Positions 17,198 to 26,911 of a stretch of 33,181 nt of DNA are shown here, piece after piece. The notes under the pieces were generated by a model that worked only from the letters and a program-made list of their open reading frames with translations, was not told the origin of the DNA and ran no database searches. Both the position numbers and the translations under genes were made by a program. The DNA comes from Actinomycetes bacterium (GTDB lineage: Bacteria > Actinomycetota > Actinomycetes > DATJPE01): NCBI GenBank assembly GCA_035506535.1, contig DATJPE010000065.1, forward strand, positions 1 through 33,181, read 5' to 3'. Within the stretch, counting starts at the first letter, position 1. Each line of letters starts with the position of its first letter.

Positions 17198-18934
17198 GTG
17201 CTGCGCACCCACGAGGCCGGCACCCTGCGTGCCGAGCACGCCGGCCAGACCGTCACCCTCGCCGGCTGGGTGGCCCGGCGGCGAGACCACGGCGGCGTGG
17301 CGTTCCTGGACGTGCGCGACGCCTCCGGGGTGGTGCAGGTGGTCGTGCGCGACCCCGAGGTCGCCCACGAGCTTCGCGCGGAGTACTGCGTGCGCGTCAC
17401 CGGCGAGGTGTCGGCCCGCCCGGCCGGCAACGAGAACCCCGACCTGCCGACCGGCGACGTCGAGGTGGTCACCGACGTCCTCGAGGTGCTCAGCGAGGCG
17501 GCACCGCTGCCGTTCCAGATCGACGAGCACGTCAGCGTCGGCGAGGAGGCGCGGCTCAAGCACCGCTACCTCGACCTGCGCCGGCCGGGGCCGGCGGCGG
17601 CGCTGCGACTGCGCTCGGAGGTCAACCGGGCCGCTCGCGACGTCCTCCTCGACCGTCGCTTCGTCGAGGTCGAGACCCCGACGCTGACCCGCTCCACCCC
17701 CGAGGGTGCACGGGACTTCCTCGTCCCGGTGCGGCTGCGCCCGGGCCACTGGTACGCCCTCCCGCAGAGTCCGCAGCTGTTCAAGCAGCTGCTCATGGTG
17801 GCCGGGCTGGAGCGCTACTTCCAGATCGCGCGCTGCTACCGCGACGAGGACTTCCGCGCCGACCGGCAGCCGGAGTTCACCCAGCTCGACATCGAAATGT
17901 CCTTCGTCGAGCAGGACGACGTCATCGAGATCGGTGAAGCCGTCGTGAAGGCCCTGTGGGCGCTCGTCGGCCACGAGGTGAAGACGCCGATCCGACGGAT
18001 GACCTACGCCGAGGCGATGGCCTCCTACGGCAGCGACAAGCCCGACCTTCGCTTCGGCCTGGAGCTGGTGGACTGCACGGAGTACTTCCGCGACACCTCC
18101 TTCCGGGTGTTCCAGGCGCCCTACGTCGGTGCGGTGGTGATGCCCGGCGGGGCAGGGCAGCCGCGCAAGCAGCTGGACGCCTGGCAGGAGTGGGCCAAGC
18201 AGCGCGGCGCGCGCGGGCTGGCGTACGTGCTGATCGCCGAGGACGGGGAGCTCGGCGGGCCGGTCGCCAAGAACCTCAGCGACGCCGAGCGGGACGGGCT
18301 CGCGGCGCACGTCGGCGCCAACCCGGGGGACTGCGTGTTCTTCGCGGCGGGCGAGCGGGCGCCCTCGCAGGCGCTGCTCGGATCCGCGCGCCTCGAGGTG
18401 GGACGCCGGCTCGGCCTGATCGATGAGTCCCAGTGGTGCTTCGTCTGGGTCGTCGACGCCCCGATGTTCGAGTGGGACGCCGACGAGGGGCGCTGGTCGG
18501 CGGTGCACCATCCGTTCACCGCGCCCAACGCCCAGTGGGCGGAGGACTTCGACCGCTCGCCGGGCGAGGCGCTGGCGTGGGCGTACGACATCGTCTGCAA
18601 CGGCAACGAGATCGGCGGCGGGTCGATCCGTATCCATCGGGCCGACGTCCAGCGCCGCGTCTTCCAGACCCTGGGCATCGAGGCCGAGGAGGCGCAGGAG
18701 AAGTTCGGCTTCCTGCTCGACGCGTTCCAGTACGGCCCGCCCCCGCACGGGGGGATCGCCTTCGGCTGGGACCGCGTCTGCATGCTGCTGTCGGGGGCGT
18801 CGTCGCTGCGCGAGGTCATCGCCTTCCCCAAGACGGGGGGCGGCGAGGACCCGCTCACCGGGGCGCCGACTCCCATCACCGCTCAGCAGCGCACCGAGGC
18901 CGGGATCGACGCCGACCCGTACGCGACCGAGTGA
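17198..18934 (+). CDS. aspS: Aspartyl-tRNA synthetase
   Basis: It charges tRNA-Asp. At 578 residues it is of usual bacterial length. An N-terminal OB anticodon-binding domain ([19 protein letters not shown]) is followed by the catalytic domain with [11 protein letters not shown] and motif 2 ([19 protein letters not shown]). A GAD insertion follows (about 290-420), then motif 3 GGIAFGWDR (518-526). The GTG at 17198 was chosen because AAGGA lies six bases upstream and because family members begin LRTHEAGTL. Whether it also aspartylates tRNA-Asn depends on whether the genome has AsnRS or GatCAB, which is not visible here. Confidence 0.96.
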   Translation: MLRTHEAGTLRAEHAGQTVTLAGWVARRRDHGGVAFLDVRDASGVVQVVVRDPEVAHELRAEYCVRVTGEVSARPAGNENPDLPTGDVEVVTDVLEVLSEAAPLPFQIDEHVSVGEEARLKHRYLDLRRPGPAAALRLRSEVNRAARDVLLDRRFVEVETPTLTRSTPEGARDFLVPVRLRPGHWYALPQSPQLFKQLLMVAGLERYFQIARCYRDEDFRADRQPEFTQLDIEMSFVEQDDVIEIGEAVVKALWALVGHEVKTPIRRMTYAEAMASYGSDKPDLRFGLELVDCTEYFRDTSFRVFQAPYVGAVVMPGGAGQPRKQLDAWQEWAKQRGARGLAYVLIAEDGELGGPVAKNLSDAERDGLAAHVGANPGDCVFFAAGERAPSQALLGSARLEVGRRLGLIDESQWCFVWVVDAPMFEWDADEGRWSAVHHPFTAPNAQWAEDFDRSPGEALAWAYDIVCNGNEIGGGSIRIHRADVQRRVFQTLGIEAEEAQEKFGFLLDAFQYGPPPHGGIAFGWDRVCMLLSGASSLREVIAFPKTGGGEDPLTGAPTPITAQQRTEAGIDADPYATE

Positions 18935-18936
18935 CG

Positions 18937-18976
18937 TGTCATGCACTTCGCAAAGGGGCCTTGTCGAGGCATGACA
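18937..18976 (+). terminator. hairpin terminator after aspS
   Basis: TGTCATGC (18937-18944) and GCATGACA (18969-18976) are perfect arms. Inside them CTTCGCAAAGG and CCTTGTCGAG continue the pairing with a bulge around a two-base turn. The stem starts two bases after the aspS stop and ends ten bases before the rarA ATG. It could terminate aspS or reduce readthrough into rarA. Confidence 0.7.
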
Positions 18977-18986
18977 GGGTGAGCCG

Positions 18987-20360
18987 ATGACCGACGACCT
19001 CTTCACCTCCGCCGGTGACGAGGTCGCGGCCGGCCGGGCGCCGCTCGCGGTCCGCATGCGGCCGGCCTCCCTCGACGAGGTCGTCGGCCAGGACCACCTC
19101 CTCGCGCCAGGCTCGCCGTTGCGTCGGCTGGTGGAGGGGTCCGAGGGAGCGGCCCCGGTCTCGTTGCTGCTCTGGGGGCCGCCCGGGACGGGCAAGACCA
19201 CCCTCGCCTATCTGGTAGCCCGGGCCACCCGGCGGGAGTTCGTCGAGCTGTCCGCGGTCAGCGCCGGGGTCAAGGACGTCCGCGCCGTCATCGACGACGC
19301 CCGCCGCCGCCTCGGCGCCGGGGGGCGGGAGACCGTGCTGTTCGTCGACGAGGTGCACCGCTTCTCCAAGACCCAGCAGGACGCGCTGCTCCCGGCGGTC
19401 GAGAACCGCTGGGTCACCCTGGTCGCCGCCACCACCGAGAACCCGCACTTCGCGATCGTGGGGCCGCTGCTGTCGCGCAGCGTGCTGCTCACGCTGCGGC
19501 CGCTCGGCGAGTCCGACGTCCGCGCGCTGCTCGACCGCGCCCTCACCGACCCGCGGGGCCTGGCCGGCGCGGTCACCGTTCACGACGACGCGCTGGAGCA
19601 GCTGGTACGTCTCGCCGGAGGCGACGCGCGGTGGGCCCTGACGGCCCTCGAGGCGGCGGCTGGTACCGCGGCAGCGCGTACCCCGGGCGTCGTACCCACC
19701 GTCACGGTCGCCGACGTCGAGGTGGCCGTGGACCGCGCGGCGGCGCGCTATGACCGCGACGGTGACCAGCACTACGACATCACGAGCGCGCTCATCAAGA
19801 GCATCCGTGGCAGCGACGTGGACGCGGCGCTGCACTACCTCGCCCGGATGGTGGAGGCCGGGGAGGACCTGCGGTTCATCGCGCGGCGCCTGGTCATCTC
19901 GGCCAGCGAGGACGTCGGGATGGCCGACCCCACCGCACTGCCGCTGGCCATCGCCGCGATGGACGCGGTCGCCTTCATCGGGCTGCCGGAGGGCCGGATC
20001 CCGCTGGCCCAGGCGGTCGTCCACCTCGCCCTGGCGCCGAAGTCCAACGCCGTCTACCGGGCGATCAACGCCGCCGTCGAGGACGTACGCGCGGGGCGGG
20101 TCGGACCGGTGCCCGTCCACCTGCGCGACGCCAGCTACCCCGGCGCGGCACGGCTGGGCCACGGCAAGGGCTACCGGTACGCCCATGACGACCCGCGCGG
20201 CGTGGTGCCCCAGCAGTACGCCCCCGACGTCCTCGTCGGTCGCGAGTACTACGAGCCGGGGCGGCACGGGGCCGAGGCCGCGTACGCCGAGCGCGTCGAG
20301 CGGCTGCGCGCGATCCTGCGCGGGACCGACCCACCCCCGCCCGCTCCCCACGCCGACTGA
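18987..20360 (+). CDS. rarA: Replication-associated recombination protein RarA (MgsA)
   Basis: RarA is an AAA+ ATPase related to clamp loaders. It acts at stalled replication forks and gaps. It has 457 residues from the ATG at 18987, with AGGGTGAG just upstream. Visible motifs are Walker [10 protein letters not shown] (64-72), Walker B with DEVH (121-124), the sensor-1 stretch AATTENPHF, and the C-terminal tetramerisation region with [18 protein letters not shown]. The segment around [20 protein letters not shown] is a family hallmark. It sits between aspS and the DUF559-like gene. The order aspS-rarA-alaS is common in actinobacteria. Confidence 0.95.
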   Translation: MTDDLFTSAGDEVAAGRAPLAVRMRPASLDEVVGQDHLLAPGSPLRRLVEGSEGAAPVSLLLWGPPGTGKTTLAYLVARATRREFVELSAVSAGVKDVRAVIDDARRRLGAGGRETVLFVDEVHRFSKTQQDALLPAVENRWVTLVAATTENPHFAIVGPLLSRSVLLTLRPLGESDVRALLDRALTDPRGLAGAVTVHDDALEQLVRLAGGDARWALTALEAAAGTAAARTPGVVPTVTVADVEVAVDRAAARYDRDGDQHYDITSALIKSIRGSDVDAALHYLARMVEAGEDLRFIARRLVISASEDVGMADPTALPLAIAAMDAVAFIGLPEGRIPLAQAVVHLALAPKSNAVYRAINAAVEDVRAGRVGPVPVHLRDASYPGAARLGHGKGYRYAHDDPRGVVPQQYAPDVLVGREYYEPGRHGAEAAYAERVERLRAILRGTDPPPPAPHAD

Positions 20361-20394
20361 GCGGATCAGTCGGGCCGGCGGCCGCTGGTGGTCC

Positions 20395-20555
20395 TGATTG
20401 CGCGGAATCGGCGGGGCGCCGGAGGTGGACCGTGCCGATTGAGCGGAATCGGCGGGGTGCGTGGCTCGGAGGGCCGGCGCCAGGGCGGGGGTGGCGTTGA
20501 TTGAGCGGAATCGGCGGGGTACGGGCCCGCTGGTGGTCCTGATTGCGCGGAATCG
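20395..20555. repeat. four same-orientation copies of the 16-bp element
   Basis: Copies start at 20395, 20436, 20498 and 20540, all in the same orientation, with start spacings of 41, 62 and 42 bp. First base is T or C, and position 7 is C or A. The first and fourth share a longer flank (GCTGGTGGTCC before the unit). They fill the 227-bp gap between convergent rarA and the DUF559-like gene. I see no coding frame here. Confidence 0.93.
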
Positions 20556-20587
20556 GCGGCGTGGGAGGGCCGAGGCGAGCCCGCAGG

Positions 20588-21520
20588 TCAGGGGCGCCCG
20601 CGACCGCGTGGGGTCGGGTGCGGTGTCGAGCGCAGGACGTAGGTCCTCTCCTCGGACGGACGACGCCGGGCGCGGCGGTACGCCGCGAGCAGACCCTCAC
20701 GGATCAGCCGCGGATCGCGCAGGTCCTCCGCCCAGATGGCCGCTGTCTCCATCCCCGCGGCGTCGAGCGCGCGAAACCGCTGGGTGTCCGCCCGGGGCCG
20801 CTCACCCTCCCGATGGGCCGCCCCCTGATATTCACCGCCCACGCCGGCTTCTCGGTCCACCAGGTCCATACGGGCGATGAATGCGCCACCTCGGTCGAGA
20901 ACGACCACTTGGGGCTCGGGCATGCCCAGCCTGCTCCTGACCCAGATCGTTCGGAAGACGCTCTCCGGTGGGCTCTCCGTCCTCCCGTCGAGCAGGGGCA
21001 ACGCGGCCCTCGCCCGCGGGACGCCGCGCCAGCGGGGGCGCTCGGCGACGTACGCGCCGAGCTCCTCGACCGTGGTCAACCCGAATCTCAGCGCGGCATC
21101 CCCGGCGGCGACCGCGTCGCCGAGAGTTGCGGCCCCCCGCATCTGGTCGAAGGCTGTTCGGACGCCGCTGGTCAGAGGAACCCCGTCGACCTCGATCACG
21201 TCCTCGGGTTCGAGCTCGGCTTGGATGACCTGGAGACCGCGCCGAACGTACGGCCGTCCCGGTCGGGCGACGGTCACCGGGACCGGTGCGAGTTCCCCCC
21301 GGCTCGTGCGCCCGTCCACCCAGGTCTCGGGCACCCCCAGCAGCGTGGCCGCCGCCCACGACCCGAGCGCCGCGCCCTTGGGCAACGCCGCCGCGGCTAC
21401 GTGCGCACGGACCTTTGGGTCCCGGGCGTCAAGATTCGGCTGGAGGCGGATGCCGTGGAGCGCCCGCGCCCCGTCCGGCCGCTGGCTGACCCGCCAGGCG
21501 AGTGACGTCATGACCGTCAT
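20588..21520 (-). CDS. DUF559-like protein (putative PD-(D/E)XK nuclease fold)
   Basis: A 310-residue protein of a family scattered through actinobacteria. The N-terminal half has ALGSWAAATLLGVP and DGVPLTSGVRTAFD. The C-terminal half resembles DUF559 / Vsr-like nuclease folds: ESVFRTIWV, then ARMDLVDR, GGEYQGAAHRE and RFRALDAAGM. The acidic residues of a PD-(D/E)XK site are plausible (D in RMDLVD, E in GGEYQ), but the usual lysine after the glutamate is replaced (EYQ), so activity is uncertain. The start is the ATG at 21520, with a second ATG at 21511. It is a single minus-strand gene between rarA and alaS, bracketed by 16-bp repeat clusters. Biological role unknown. Confidence 0.75.
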   Translation of the reverse strand: MTVMTSLAWRVSQRPDGARALHGIRLQPNLDARDPKVRAHVAAAALPKGAALGSWAAATLLGVPETWVDGRTSRGELAPVPVTVARPGRPYVRRGLQVIQAELEPEDVIEVDGVPLTSGVRTAFDQMRGAATLGDAVAAGDAALRFGLTTVEELGAYVAERPRWRGVPRARAALPLLDGRTESPPESVFRTIWVRSRLGMPEPQVVVLDRGGAFIARMDLVDREAGVGGEYQGAAHREGERPRADTQRFRALDAAGMETAAIWAEDLRDPRLIREGLLAAYRRARRRPSEERTYVLRSTPHPTPRGRGRP

Positions 21521-21615
21521 GCTGGGCCTGTCGAGGGCGGTTGATGCGCCGTCCACAGGCGAGGATCCCTCCGCGTTGGGAGGCAGCGCCTGTGGATGCC
21601 GCTCGCTGACGTGGC

Positions 21616-21736
21616 CGATTGCGCGGAATCGAGGGGGACGAGCCGGGCTGAGGCCTCCCATTCCGCTCAATCGGGCGAGCATTCCGCGCAATCGGGCGAG
21701 CATTCCGCGCCATCGGGCGAGCATTCCGCGCCATCG
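21616..21736. repeat. five copies of the 16-bp element, four as a 21-bp tandem array
   Basis: One copy is at 21616-21631. After 42 bp come four inverted-orientation copies starting at 21658, 21679, 21700 and 21721, exactly 21 bp apart, each followed by GGCGA or GGGGG. The last two carry CCATCG in place of CAATCG, so the half-site facing alaS is degraded. They lie in the 249-bp gap between the divergent starts of the DUF559-like gene and alaS. No other gene is seen in the gap. Confidence 0.94.
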
Positions 21737-21756
21737 GGGGAAGAGGTGCGGCCAGG

Positions 21757-21762
21757 TAAGGT
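21757..21762 (+). promoter_or_regulatory. candidate -10 box for alaS
   Basis: TAAGGT fits TANNNT and ends seven bases before the alaS ATG (21770), so the transcript may be leaderless or nearly so. The AAGG inside it could instead serve as a Shine-Dalgarno. The 21-bp repeat array ends only 20 bp upstream of it. Confidence 0.5.
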
Positions 21763-21769
21763 CCCCGCC

Positions 21770-24439
21770 ATGGAGACGGCTGAGATCCGGCGCCGCTGGC
21801 TGCGCTTCTTCGGCGAGCGCGGACACGTGGTCGTGCCCTCGGCGTCCCTCCTGCTCGACGACCCGAACCTGCTGTTCGTCAACGCCGGGATGGTGCCGTT
21901 CAAGCCCTACTTCCTCGGCCAGCAGGCACCGCCCTGGCCGCGGGCGACGAGTGTCCAGAAGTGCGTGCGGACCCAGGACATCGACGAGGTCGGCAAGACC
22001 AGCCGCCACGGCACGTTCTTCCAGATGAACGGCAACTTCTCCTTCGGCGACTACTTCAAGGAAGGCGCGATCACCTACGCCTGGGACCTGGTGACGCGGC
22101 CGCAGTCCGAGGGCGGCTTCGGGCTGCCGGAGGACAAGCTGTGGGTGACGGTCTACCTCGACGACGAGGAGGCCATCGCGCTGTGGCAGAAGGTCGCGGG
22201 CCTGCCGATCGAGCGGATCGTGCGCCGGGGCAAGAAGGACAACTACTGGAACATGGGGGTGCCCGGTCCGGGCGGGCCGTGCAGCGAGATCTACCTCGAC
22301 CGCGGCCCGGAGTACGGCCCCGAGGGCGGGCCGGACGTCGACGAGGACCGCTTCCTGGAGTTCTGGAACCTCGTGTTCATGCAGGAGGAGCTCAGCCACG
22401 TCCGTAGCAAGGAGGACTTCGACGTCCTCGGCCCGCTGCCGGCCCAGAACATCGACACCGGGATGGGCCTCGAGCGCATCGCGAGCATCCTGCAGGGCGT
22501 CGACAACCTCTACGAGATCGACGAGGTGCGCCCGGTGCTCGACCGGGCCGCCGAGCTCGCCGGGAAGACCTACGGGCGCGATCACGACGACGACGTCCGC
22601 CTGCGCGTCGTCGCCGACCACGTGCGCACCGGGCTGATGCTCGCCGGCGACGGCGTGACCCCGGGCAACGAGGGCCGGGGGTACGTGCTGCGCCGCATGC
22701 TCCGCCGCGTCGTGCGCAGCATGCGCCTGCTCGGGGTCGACGAGCCGGTGCTGCCCGAGCTGCTGCCGGTGAGCCTGGAGCGGATGAAGGCCTCCTATCC
22801 CGAGTTGGAGTCCGACTGGGAGCGGATCACCACGGTGACCTACGCGGAGGAGGAGTCCTTCCGGCACACCCTGCGCGCCGGGGAGCAGCACTTCAGCGCG
22901 ATCACCTCCTCGCTCGGCGGCGGCCTGACGGTGCCCGGCGAGGAGGCGTTCCGGCTCCACGACACCTACGGCTTCCCGATCGACCTGACCTTGGAGATGG
23001 CGGGCGAGGCCGGGCTCACGGTGGACGAGGAGGGCTTCCGCCGGCTGATGGCCGAGCAGCGCCGGCGCGCCAAGGCCGACGCGCAGGCCAAGAAGACGGG
23101 GCACGCCGACGTCTCGGCGTACCGCGCGGTCGGCGATCGCAGCGGGCCCACCACCTTCCTCGGCTACGAGCAGACCACCGCGGACGCGACCGTCGCCGGC
23201 CTTGTGGTCGACGGCGAGCCGGCCGAGTACGCCCGCGAGGGGCAGGAGGTCGAGGTCGTGCTCGACCGCACTCCCTTCTATGCCGAGGGCGGGGGCCAGC
23301 TGGGTGACACCGGCCGCATCGAGCTGGACAACGGGACGGTGCTGGAGGTCCTGGACGTGCAAGCCCCCCTCCCGGGGCTGTCGGTCCACCGTGCCCGCGT
23401 CGCCGGGGGCGAGGTACGTCGGGGCCAGCTGGCCGAGGCCGTCGTCGACCTCGAGCGCCGGCTCGCGATCAGCCGCGCGCACACGGCCACCCACATGGTC
23501 CACAAGGCCTTCCGCGAGGCGCTCGGCGAGACGGCGACCCAGATGGGCTCGGAGAACTCCCCGGGCCGGCTGCGCTTCGACTTCCCGAACCCGGCGGCGG
23601 TGCCGCCCAGCGTGCTCGGCGACGTCGAGGCCCGGGTCAACGACGTGCTGCTCGACGACCTGGCCGTGACCGCCGAGCAGATGACCCAGGAGCAGGCGCG
23701 GGCCATCGGGGCCATGGCCCTGTTCGGGGAGAAGTACGGCGAGCGCGTGCGCGTCGTCTCGGTCGGTGACTGGGCCCGCGAGCTGTGCGGCGGGACGCAC
23801 ACCCACCGGACCGGTCAGCTCGGCGTGGTCAAGATCGTGGGGGAGTCCTCGATCGGGGCCGGCGTACGGCGCATCGAGGCGCTCGTCGGCGCCGACGCCT
23901 ACCGGTTCCTCGCCCGCGAGCACGTCCTCGTGTCGCGCCTGTCCGAGGCACTCAAGGCCCGCCCGGAGGAGCTGCCCGAGCGCGTCGAGTCGATCGTCGC
24001 GCGGCTGAGGGAGGCCGAGCGCGACCTTGAGCGCCTGCGGCGCGCCCAGCTGCTCGCCGACGTCGACCGCCTGGTGGGGCCCGCCCGCGACGTCGCCGGG
24101 ATCGCGGTCCAGGCCTTCGCGGCACCGGAAGGGACTGACGCGGGGGCGCTTCGCCAGATCGTCCTCGACGCGCGGGGGCGCGTCCCCCAGGGCAGCGCGG
24201 CGCTCGTGGCCGGGCTGGCGGCCGCGGACGGCAAGGTCTCGGCGCTGGTCGTGAGCACCCCGGCGGCGGTCGAGCGCGGGGTCAGCGCCCGGACCCTGCT
24301 GCAGGCGCTGCTCGCCCACGTCGACGGGCGCGGCGGGGGCAAGGACGACGTCGCGCAGGGCGGGGGTACGTCCCCGGCGGGGATCCCGGCCGCGCTCGCG
24401 GCCGTCGACGACGCGGTGCGGTCGACGGTGCGGGCGTGA
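21770..24439 (+). CDS. alaS: Alanyl-tRNA synthetase
   Basis: It charges tRNA-Ala and edits mischarged Ser and Gly. At 889 residues it is of normal length. The N-terminal class II core shows [15 protein letters not shown] and [14 protein letters not shown]. The editing domain has zinc ligands HTATH (H571, H575) and CGGTH (C673, H677). The C-terminal C-Ala domain ends in [14 protein letters not shown]. The ATG at 21770 was chosen because it gives the family N terminus [14 protein letters not shown]. The frame stays open upstream only because of G+C content. Its stop overlaps the ruvX GTG. Confidence 0.97.
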   Translation: METAEIRRRWLRFFGERGHVVVPSASLLLDDPNLLFVNAGMVPFKPYFLGQQAPPWPRATSVQKCVRTQDIDEVGKTSRHGTFFQMNGNFSFGDYFKEGAITYAWDLVTRPQSEGGFGLPEDKLWVTVYLDDEEAIALWQKVAGLPIERIVRRGKKDNYWNMGVPGPGGPCSEIYLDRGPEYGPEGGPDVDEDRFLEFWNLVFMQEELSHVRSKEDFDVLGPLPAQNIDTGMGLERIASILQGVDNLYEIDEVRPVLDRAAELAGKTYGRDHDDDVRLRVVADHVRTGLMLAGDGVTPGNEGRGYVLRRMLRRVVRSMRLLGVDEPVLPELLPVSLERMKASYPELESDWERITTVTYAEEESFRHTLRAGEQHFSAITSSLGGGLTVPGEEAFRLHDTYGFPIDLTLEMAGEAGLTVDEEGFRRLMAEQRRRAKADAQAKKTGHADVSAYRAVGDRSGPTTFLGYEQTTADATVAGLVVDGEPAEYAREGQEVEVVLDRTPFYAEGGGQLGDTGRIELDNGTVLEVLDVQAPLPGLSVHRARVAGGEVRRGQLAEAVVDLERRLAISRAHTATHMVHKAFREALGETATQMGSENSPGRLRFDFPNPAAVPPSVLGDVEARVNDVLLDDLAVTAEQMTQEQARAIGAMALFGEKYGERVRVVSVGDWARELCGGTHTHRTGQLGVVKIVGESSIGAGVRRIEALVGADAYRFLAREHVLVSRLSEALKARPEELPERVESIVARLREAERDLERLRRAQLLADVDRLVGPARDVAGIAVQAFAAPEGTDAGALRQIVLDARGRVPQGSAALVAGLAAADGKVSALVVSTPAAVERGVSARTLLQALLAHVDGRGGGKDDVAQGGGTSPAGIPAALAAVDDAVRSTVRA

Positions 24440-24909
24440 CGCTACGCCCGGGCGTACGGCTCGGGGTCGACGTCGGCAGCGTCCGCGTCGGAGTGGCGCG
24501 CTGCGACCCCGCCGGGCTGCTCGCCACCCCGCTGGCCACCCTGACCCGCCGTGAGGGCGGGACCGGAGACCTCGACGAGCTGGCGGCCCTGGTCGCCGAG
24601 GAGGGCGCCGTCGAGGTCGTCGTCGGGCTGCCGCTGCACCTGTCGGGCGCCGAGGGCCAGGCGGCGGAGGCCGCCCGCGGCTACGCCGCCGAGCTGGCCT
24701 GCCGGGTGGCGCCCGTCCCGGTGCGGCTGGTCGACGAGCGGCTGAGCACCGTGTCGGCGTCCCGGGACCTGCGGGCCGCGGGGCTCGACACGCGGCGCGG
24801 CCGGATTCTTCGGGACCAGGCCGCGGCTGTCATCATCCTTCAAGCGGCACTCGACGCGGAGCGCGCCACCGGGCGCCCCCCCGGCGAGGCGGTCGGAGGA
24901 GGAGCGTGA
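24436..24909 (+). CDS. ruvX: RuvX/YqgF family putative pre-16S rRNA nuclease
   Basis: YqgF is an RNase H-like nuclease implicated in maturing the 16S rRNA 5-prime end. It was formerly annotated as a Holliday junction resolvase. It has 157 residues. The catalytic acids are plausible at D12 ([13 protein letters not shown]), E in the [12 protein letters not shown] region, and D in [12 protein letters not shown]. The [10 protein letters not shown] motif is typical. The GTG overlaps the alaS stop (GTGA), so translation is probably coupled. mltG follows seven bases later. The alaS-ruvX-mltG-aroE order is typical of actinobacteria. Confidence 0.94.
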   Translation: MTLRPGVRLGVDVGSVRVGVARCDPAGLLATPLATLTRREGGTGDLDELAALVAEEGAVEVVVGLPLHLSGAEGQAAEAARGYAAELACRVAPVPVRLVDERLSTVSASRDLRAAGLDTRRGRILRDQAAAVIILQAALDAERATGRPPGEAVGGGA

Positions 24910-24916
24910 TCGGGCG

Positions 24917-25996
24917 GTGAGCCAGCTCGGGCTGCAGATGGCGCCGGAGGGGCAGACCAAGCGCGGGCGCTTCGGGGCGATCGTGGCGGTGCTGCTCGCC
25001 TTCGTCGTCGTGGCGGTGCTGCTCGCCGGCCTGCTGATCTTCGGGCTACGCCTCATCGGGTCGGGCAACGCCAACGACTACTCCGGCGACGGGACCGGGC
25101 AGGTGGACGTACGGGTGGCCCCCGACGCGACCACAGAGCAGATCGCGCAGACCCTGCAGGCCGACGGGGTGATCCGAAGCGCCTCGACGTTCCTGGCCAT
25201 CACCGCCAACGACGACCGCGTCCGCCGGATCCAGCCCGGGACCTACCGCATGCGCGAGCACATGTCCTCCTCGGCGGCCCTGGACGTGCTGCTCGACCCC
25301 ACCGCCAGGGTCACCGCCCGTGTGGTCATCCCCGAGGGGACGCCCACGAAGCAGGTGCTCGCGCTGCTCGCGTCGAAGGGAGGCCTGAACCAGGCCCAGC
25401 TGGCCGCCGCGGCCGCGAAGACCGGCACGCTCGGCCTGCCGCCGTACGCGAACGACCAGCTCGAGGGCTTCCTCTTCCCGGCGACCTACAACGTCGACCC
25501 CTCGACGACGCCCAGGGAGCAGCTCAGGGTGATGGTCGCCCGGTGGCGCCAGGCCGCCTCCGACGTCGACCTCGTCAGCGCGGCGAAGGCGCAGCACCTG
25601 ACCCCCTACCAGGCGCTGATCATCGCCAGCCTCGTGCAGGCTGAGGTCAAGCCGAAGGACTTCGCGAAGGTCGCGCGGGTCATCGACAACCGCATCGCCG
25701 CGGGCATGCCGCTGCAGCTGGACACCACAGTCCTGTACGGCCTCGGGCGCGCGGGCGGGCCGGTGAGCACCGCGGACACCAAGGTGGACACCCCCTACAA
25801 CACCTATCTGCACAAGGGACTGCCACCGACGCCGATCGACAACCCGGGTGAGGCCGCGCTGCACGCCGTGCTGCACCCGGCGACGGGCGACTGGCTCTAC
25901 TACGTGACGGTGAACCCGACGACGGGGGAGACGAAGTTCACCAACAGCTACCAGAAGTTCCTGCAGTACAAGCAGGAGTACAAGAGCAATTCGTGA
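24917..25996 (+). CDS. mltG: MltG, endolytic murein transglycosylase
   Basis: MltG cleaves nascent glycan strands in peptidoglycan and so sets strand length. It is a membrane-anchored protein of 359 residues: a short cytoplasmic segment, one transmembrane helix (about 15-45), a LysM-like domain, and the YceG catalytic domain. The conserved region IIASLVQAEVKPKDF (catalytic glutamate probably E243) and LDTTVLYGLGR are present, with YNTYLHKGLPPTPIDNPG near the end. The GTG at 24917 is the best start but lacks a close Shine-Dalgarno, so coupling to ruvX is likely. Its stop overlaps the aroE GTG. Confidence 0.94.
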   Translation: MSQLGLQMAPEGQTKRGRFGAIVAVLLAFVVVAVLLAGLLIFGLRLIGSGNANDYSGDGTGQVDVRVAPDATTEQIAQTLQADGVIRSASTFLAITANDDRVRRIQPGTYRMREHMSSSAALDVLLDPTARVTARVVIPEGTPTKQVLALLASKGGLNQAQLAAAAAKTGTLGLPPYANDQLEGFLFPATYNVDPSTTPREQLRVMVARWRQAASDVDLVSAAKAQHLTPYQALIIASLVQAEVKPKDFAKVARVIDNRIAAGMPLQLDTTVLYGLGRAGGPVSTADTKVDTPYNTYLHKGLPPTPIDNPGEAALHAVLHPATGDWLYYVTVNPTTGETKFTNSYQKFLQYKQEYKSNS

Positions 25997-26796
25997 CCGG
26001 GCCCCGCCGCGCGGCGGTGCTCGGGCACCCGATCGCGCACTCCCTCTCACCGGTCCTGCACCGCGCCGCCTACCGCGAGCTCGGGCTCGACTGGACCTAC
26101 GACGCCGTCGACGTCACGGCGGAGATGTTGCCCGCGTTCGTCGTCGGGCGCGGCCCGGAGTGGGTCGGGCTGTCGCTCACGATGCCGCTCAAGCACGCCG
26201 TGCTCCCGCTGCTCGACACGGCCGAGGACCTCGTGTCGCTCGTCGGGGCGGCCAACACCCTGGTCTGGCGCGACGGCCGACGCCTGGGCGCGAACACCGA
26301 CGTCACGGGCATGCAGGCGGCGCTCGCGGAGCGCGGGCTGCGGGATGTCGCCGAGGCGACGGTGCTCGGGAGCGGGGCCACGGCGGCGAGCGCCGTGGCC
26401 GCGCTGGGCCTGTGGTCCGTGCCCCGGATCACGGTCGTCGCGAGGCGCCCGGAGGCGGCGGCTCCGTTGCACGCGGTCGCCGAGCGGCTGGGGACCGCCG
26501 TACGCGCCCTCGGCTGGGACGAGGCGACCCGGGCGCTGCGGGCGCCTCTGGTGGTCTCGACCGTGCCCGCCGGCGTGGCGGACGCCCTTGCGGGGCAGGT
26601 GCCGGAGGGGCCGGGCGCCCTCCTCGACGTGGTCTACGCACCGTGGCCGACCCGGCTCGGCGAAGCCTGGCGCGAGGCCGCCGGCGTGGTCGTCTCGGGG
26701 CTCGACCTGCTCGTTCACCAGGCCGTCGGCCAGGTCAGGCTGATGACCGGCCGAGACGTCGACGTGGCCGTGCTGCGGGCGGCCCTCGGCCGCTGA
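25993..26796 (+). CDS. aroE: Shikimate dehydrogenase
   Basis: AroE reduces 3-dehydroshikimate to shikimate with NADPH in aromatic amino-acid synthesis. It has 267 residues. The substrate-binding SLS motif is in HPIAHSLSPVLH. The catalytic lysine is K67 in MPLKHAV and its partner is D103 in NTDVTG. The nucleotide-binding loop is VLGSGATAASAV. The GTG overlaps the mltG stop (GTGA). It is the last gene of the alaS operon. The usual actinobacterial followers aroC-aroK-aroB are absent here. An accessory GTPase operon comes next. Confidence 0.95.
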   Translation: MTGPRRAAVLGHPIAHSLSPVLHRAAYRELGLDWTYDAVDVTAEMLPAFVVGRGPEWVGLSLTMPLKHAVLPLLDTAEDLVSLVGAANTLVWRDGRRLGANTDVTGMQAALAERGLRDVAEATVLGSGATAASAVAALGLWSVPRITVVARRPEAAAPLHAVAERLGTAVRALGWDEATRALRAPLVVSTVPAGVADALAGQVPEGPGALLDVVYAPWPTRLGEAWREAAGVVVSGLDLLVHQAVGQVRLMTGRDVDVAVLRAALGR

Positions 26797-26911
26797 GCTG
26801 AGGCGGGGTGACGAGCCCCTCGGTGCTGTCCATCCGGTTCAAGGAACCACCCCCTCACGCCGATGGGGTCTGGAGGGCACCGCCAGATGCCCGCTACGGA
26901 GGGTTCCCACG
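26797..26911 (+). promoter_or_regulatory. hairpin-rich leader upstream of the Roadblock operon
   Basis: Four short dyads lie in 115 bases: GGGG/CCCC (26805-26808, 26816-26819), GGTTC-AAG-GAACC (26836-26848), ACCCC/GGGGT (26849-26853, 26865-26869) and GGGCA/TGCCC (26875-26879, 26888-26892). GGAGGG (26898-26903) is the ribosome site. The first could terminate aroE, and GGAAC at 26843-26847 resembles an ECF sigma -35. No confident -10 was found. Confidence 0.45.

Noticed and set aside
15367-19201. Long minus-strand open frames across the radical SAM, aspS and rarA genes
   Set aside because: These are shadows of well-supported + strand genes. Their composition is biased to Arg, Gly, Ala and Pro without recognisable domains.
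20384-20536. Two GCTGGTGG (E. coli Chi) octamers next to repeat units
   Set aside because: They are part of the duplicated flank of the repeat. The actinobacterial recombination hotspot sequence need not be E. coli Chi, and two copies in G+C-rich DNA carry no weight.
20395-21736. CRISPR array
   Set aside because: The 16-bp units have spacers of either 5 or about 25-46 bp. They occur in both orientations and in several scattered clusters, and there are no cas genes nearby. They do not fit any CRISPR type.
21521-24319. Very long open frame antisense to alaS, in frame with the DUF559-like gene
   Set aside because: It has no stops only because of the G+C-rich codon pattern of alaS. The predicted protein is low-complexity and shows no family motif, while alaS is unmistakable on the other strand.
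25622-25650. Possible loss of the catalytic glutamate in MltG (Gln in SLVQAEV)
   Set aside because: Actinobacterial MltG proteins as I recall them have Gln at that position and keep the Glu two residues later, which is present here (E243).
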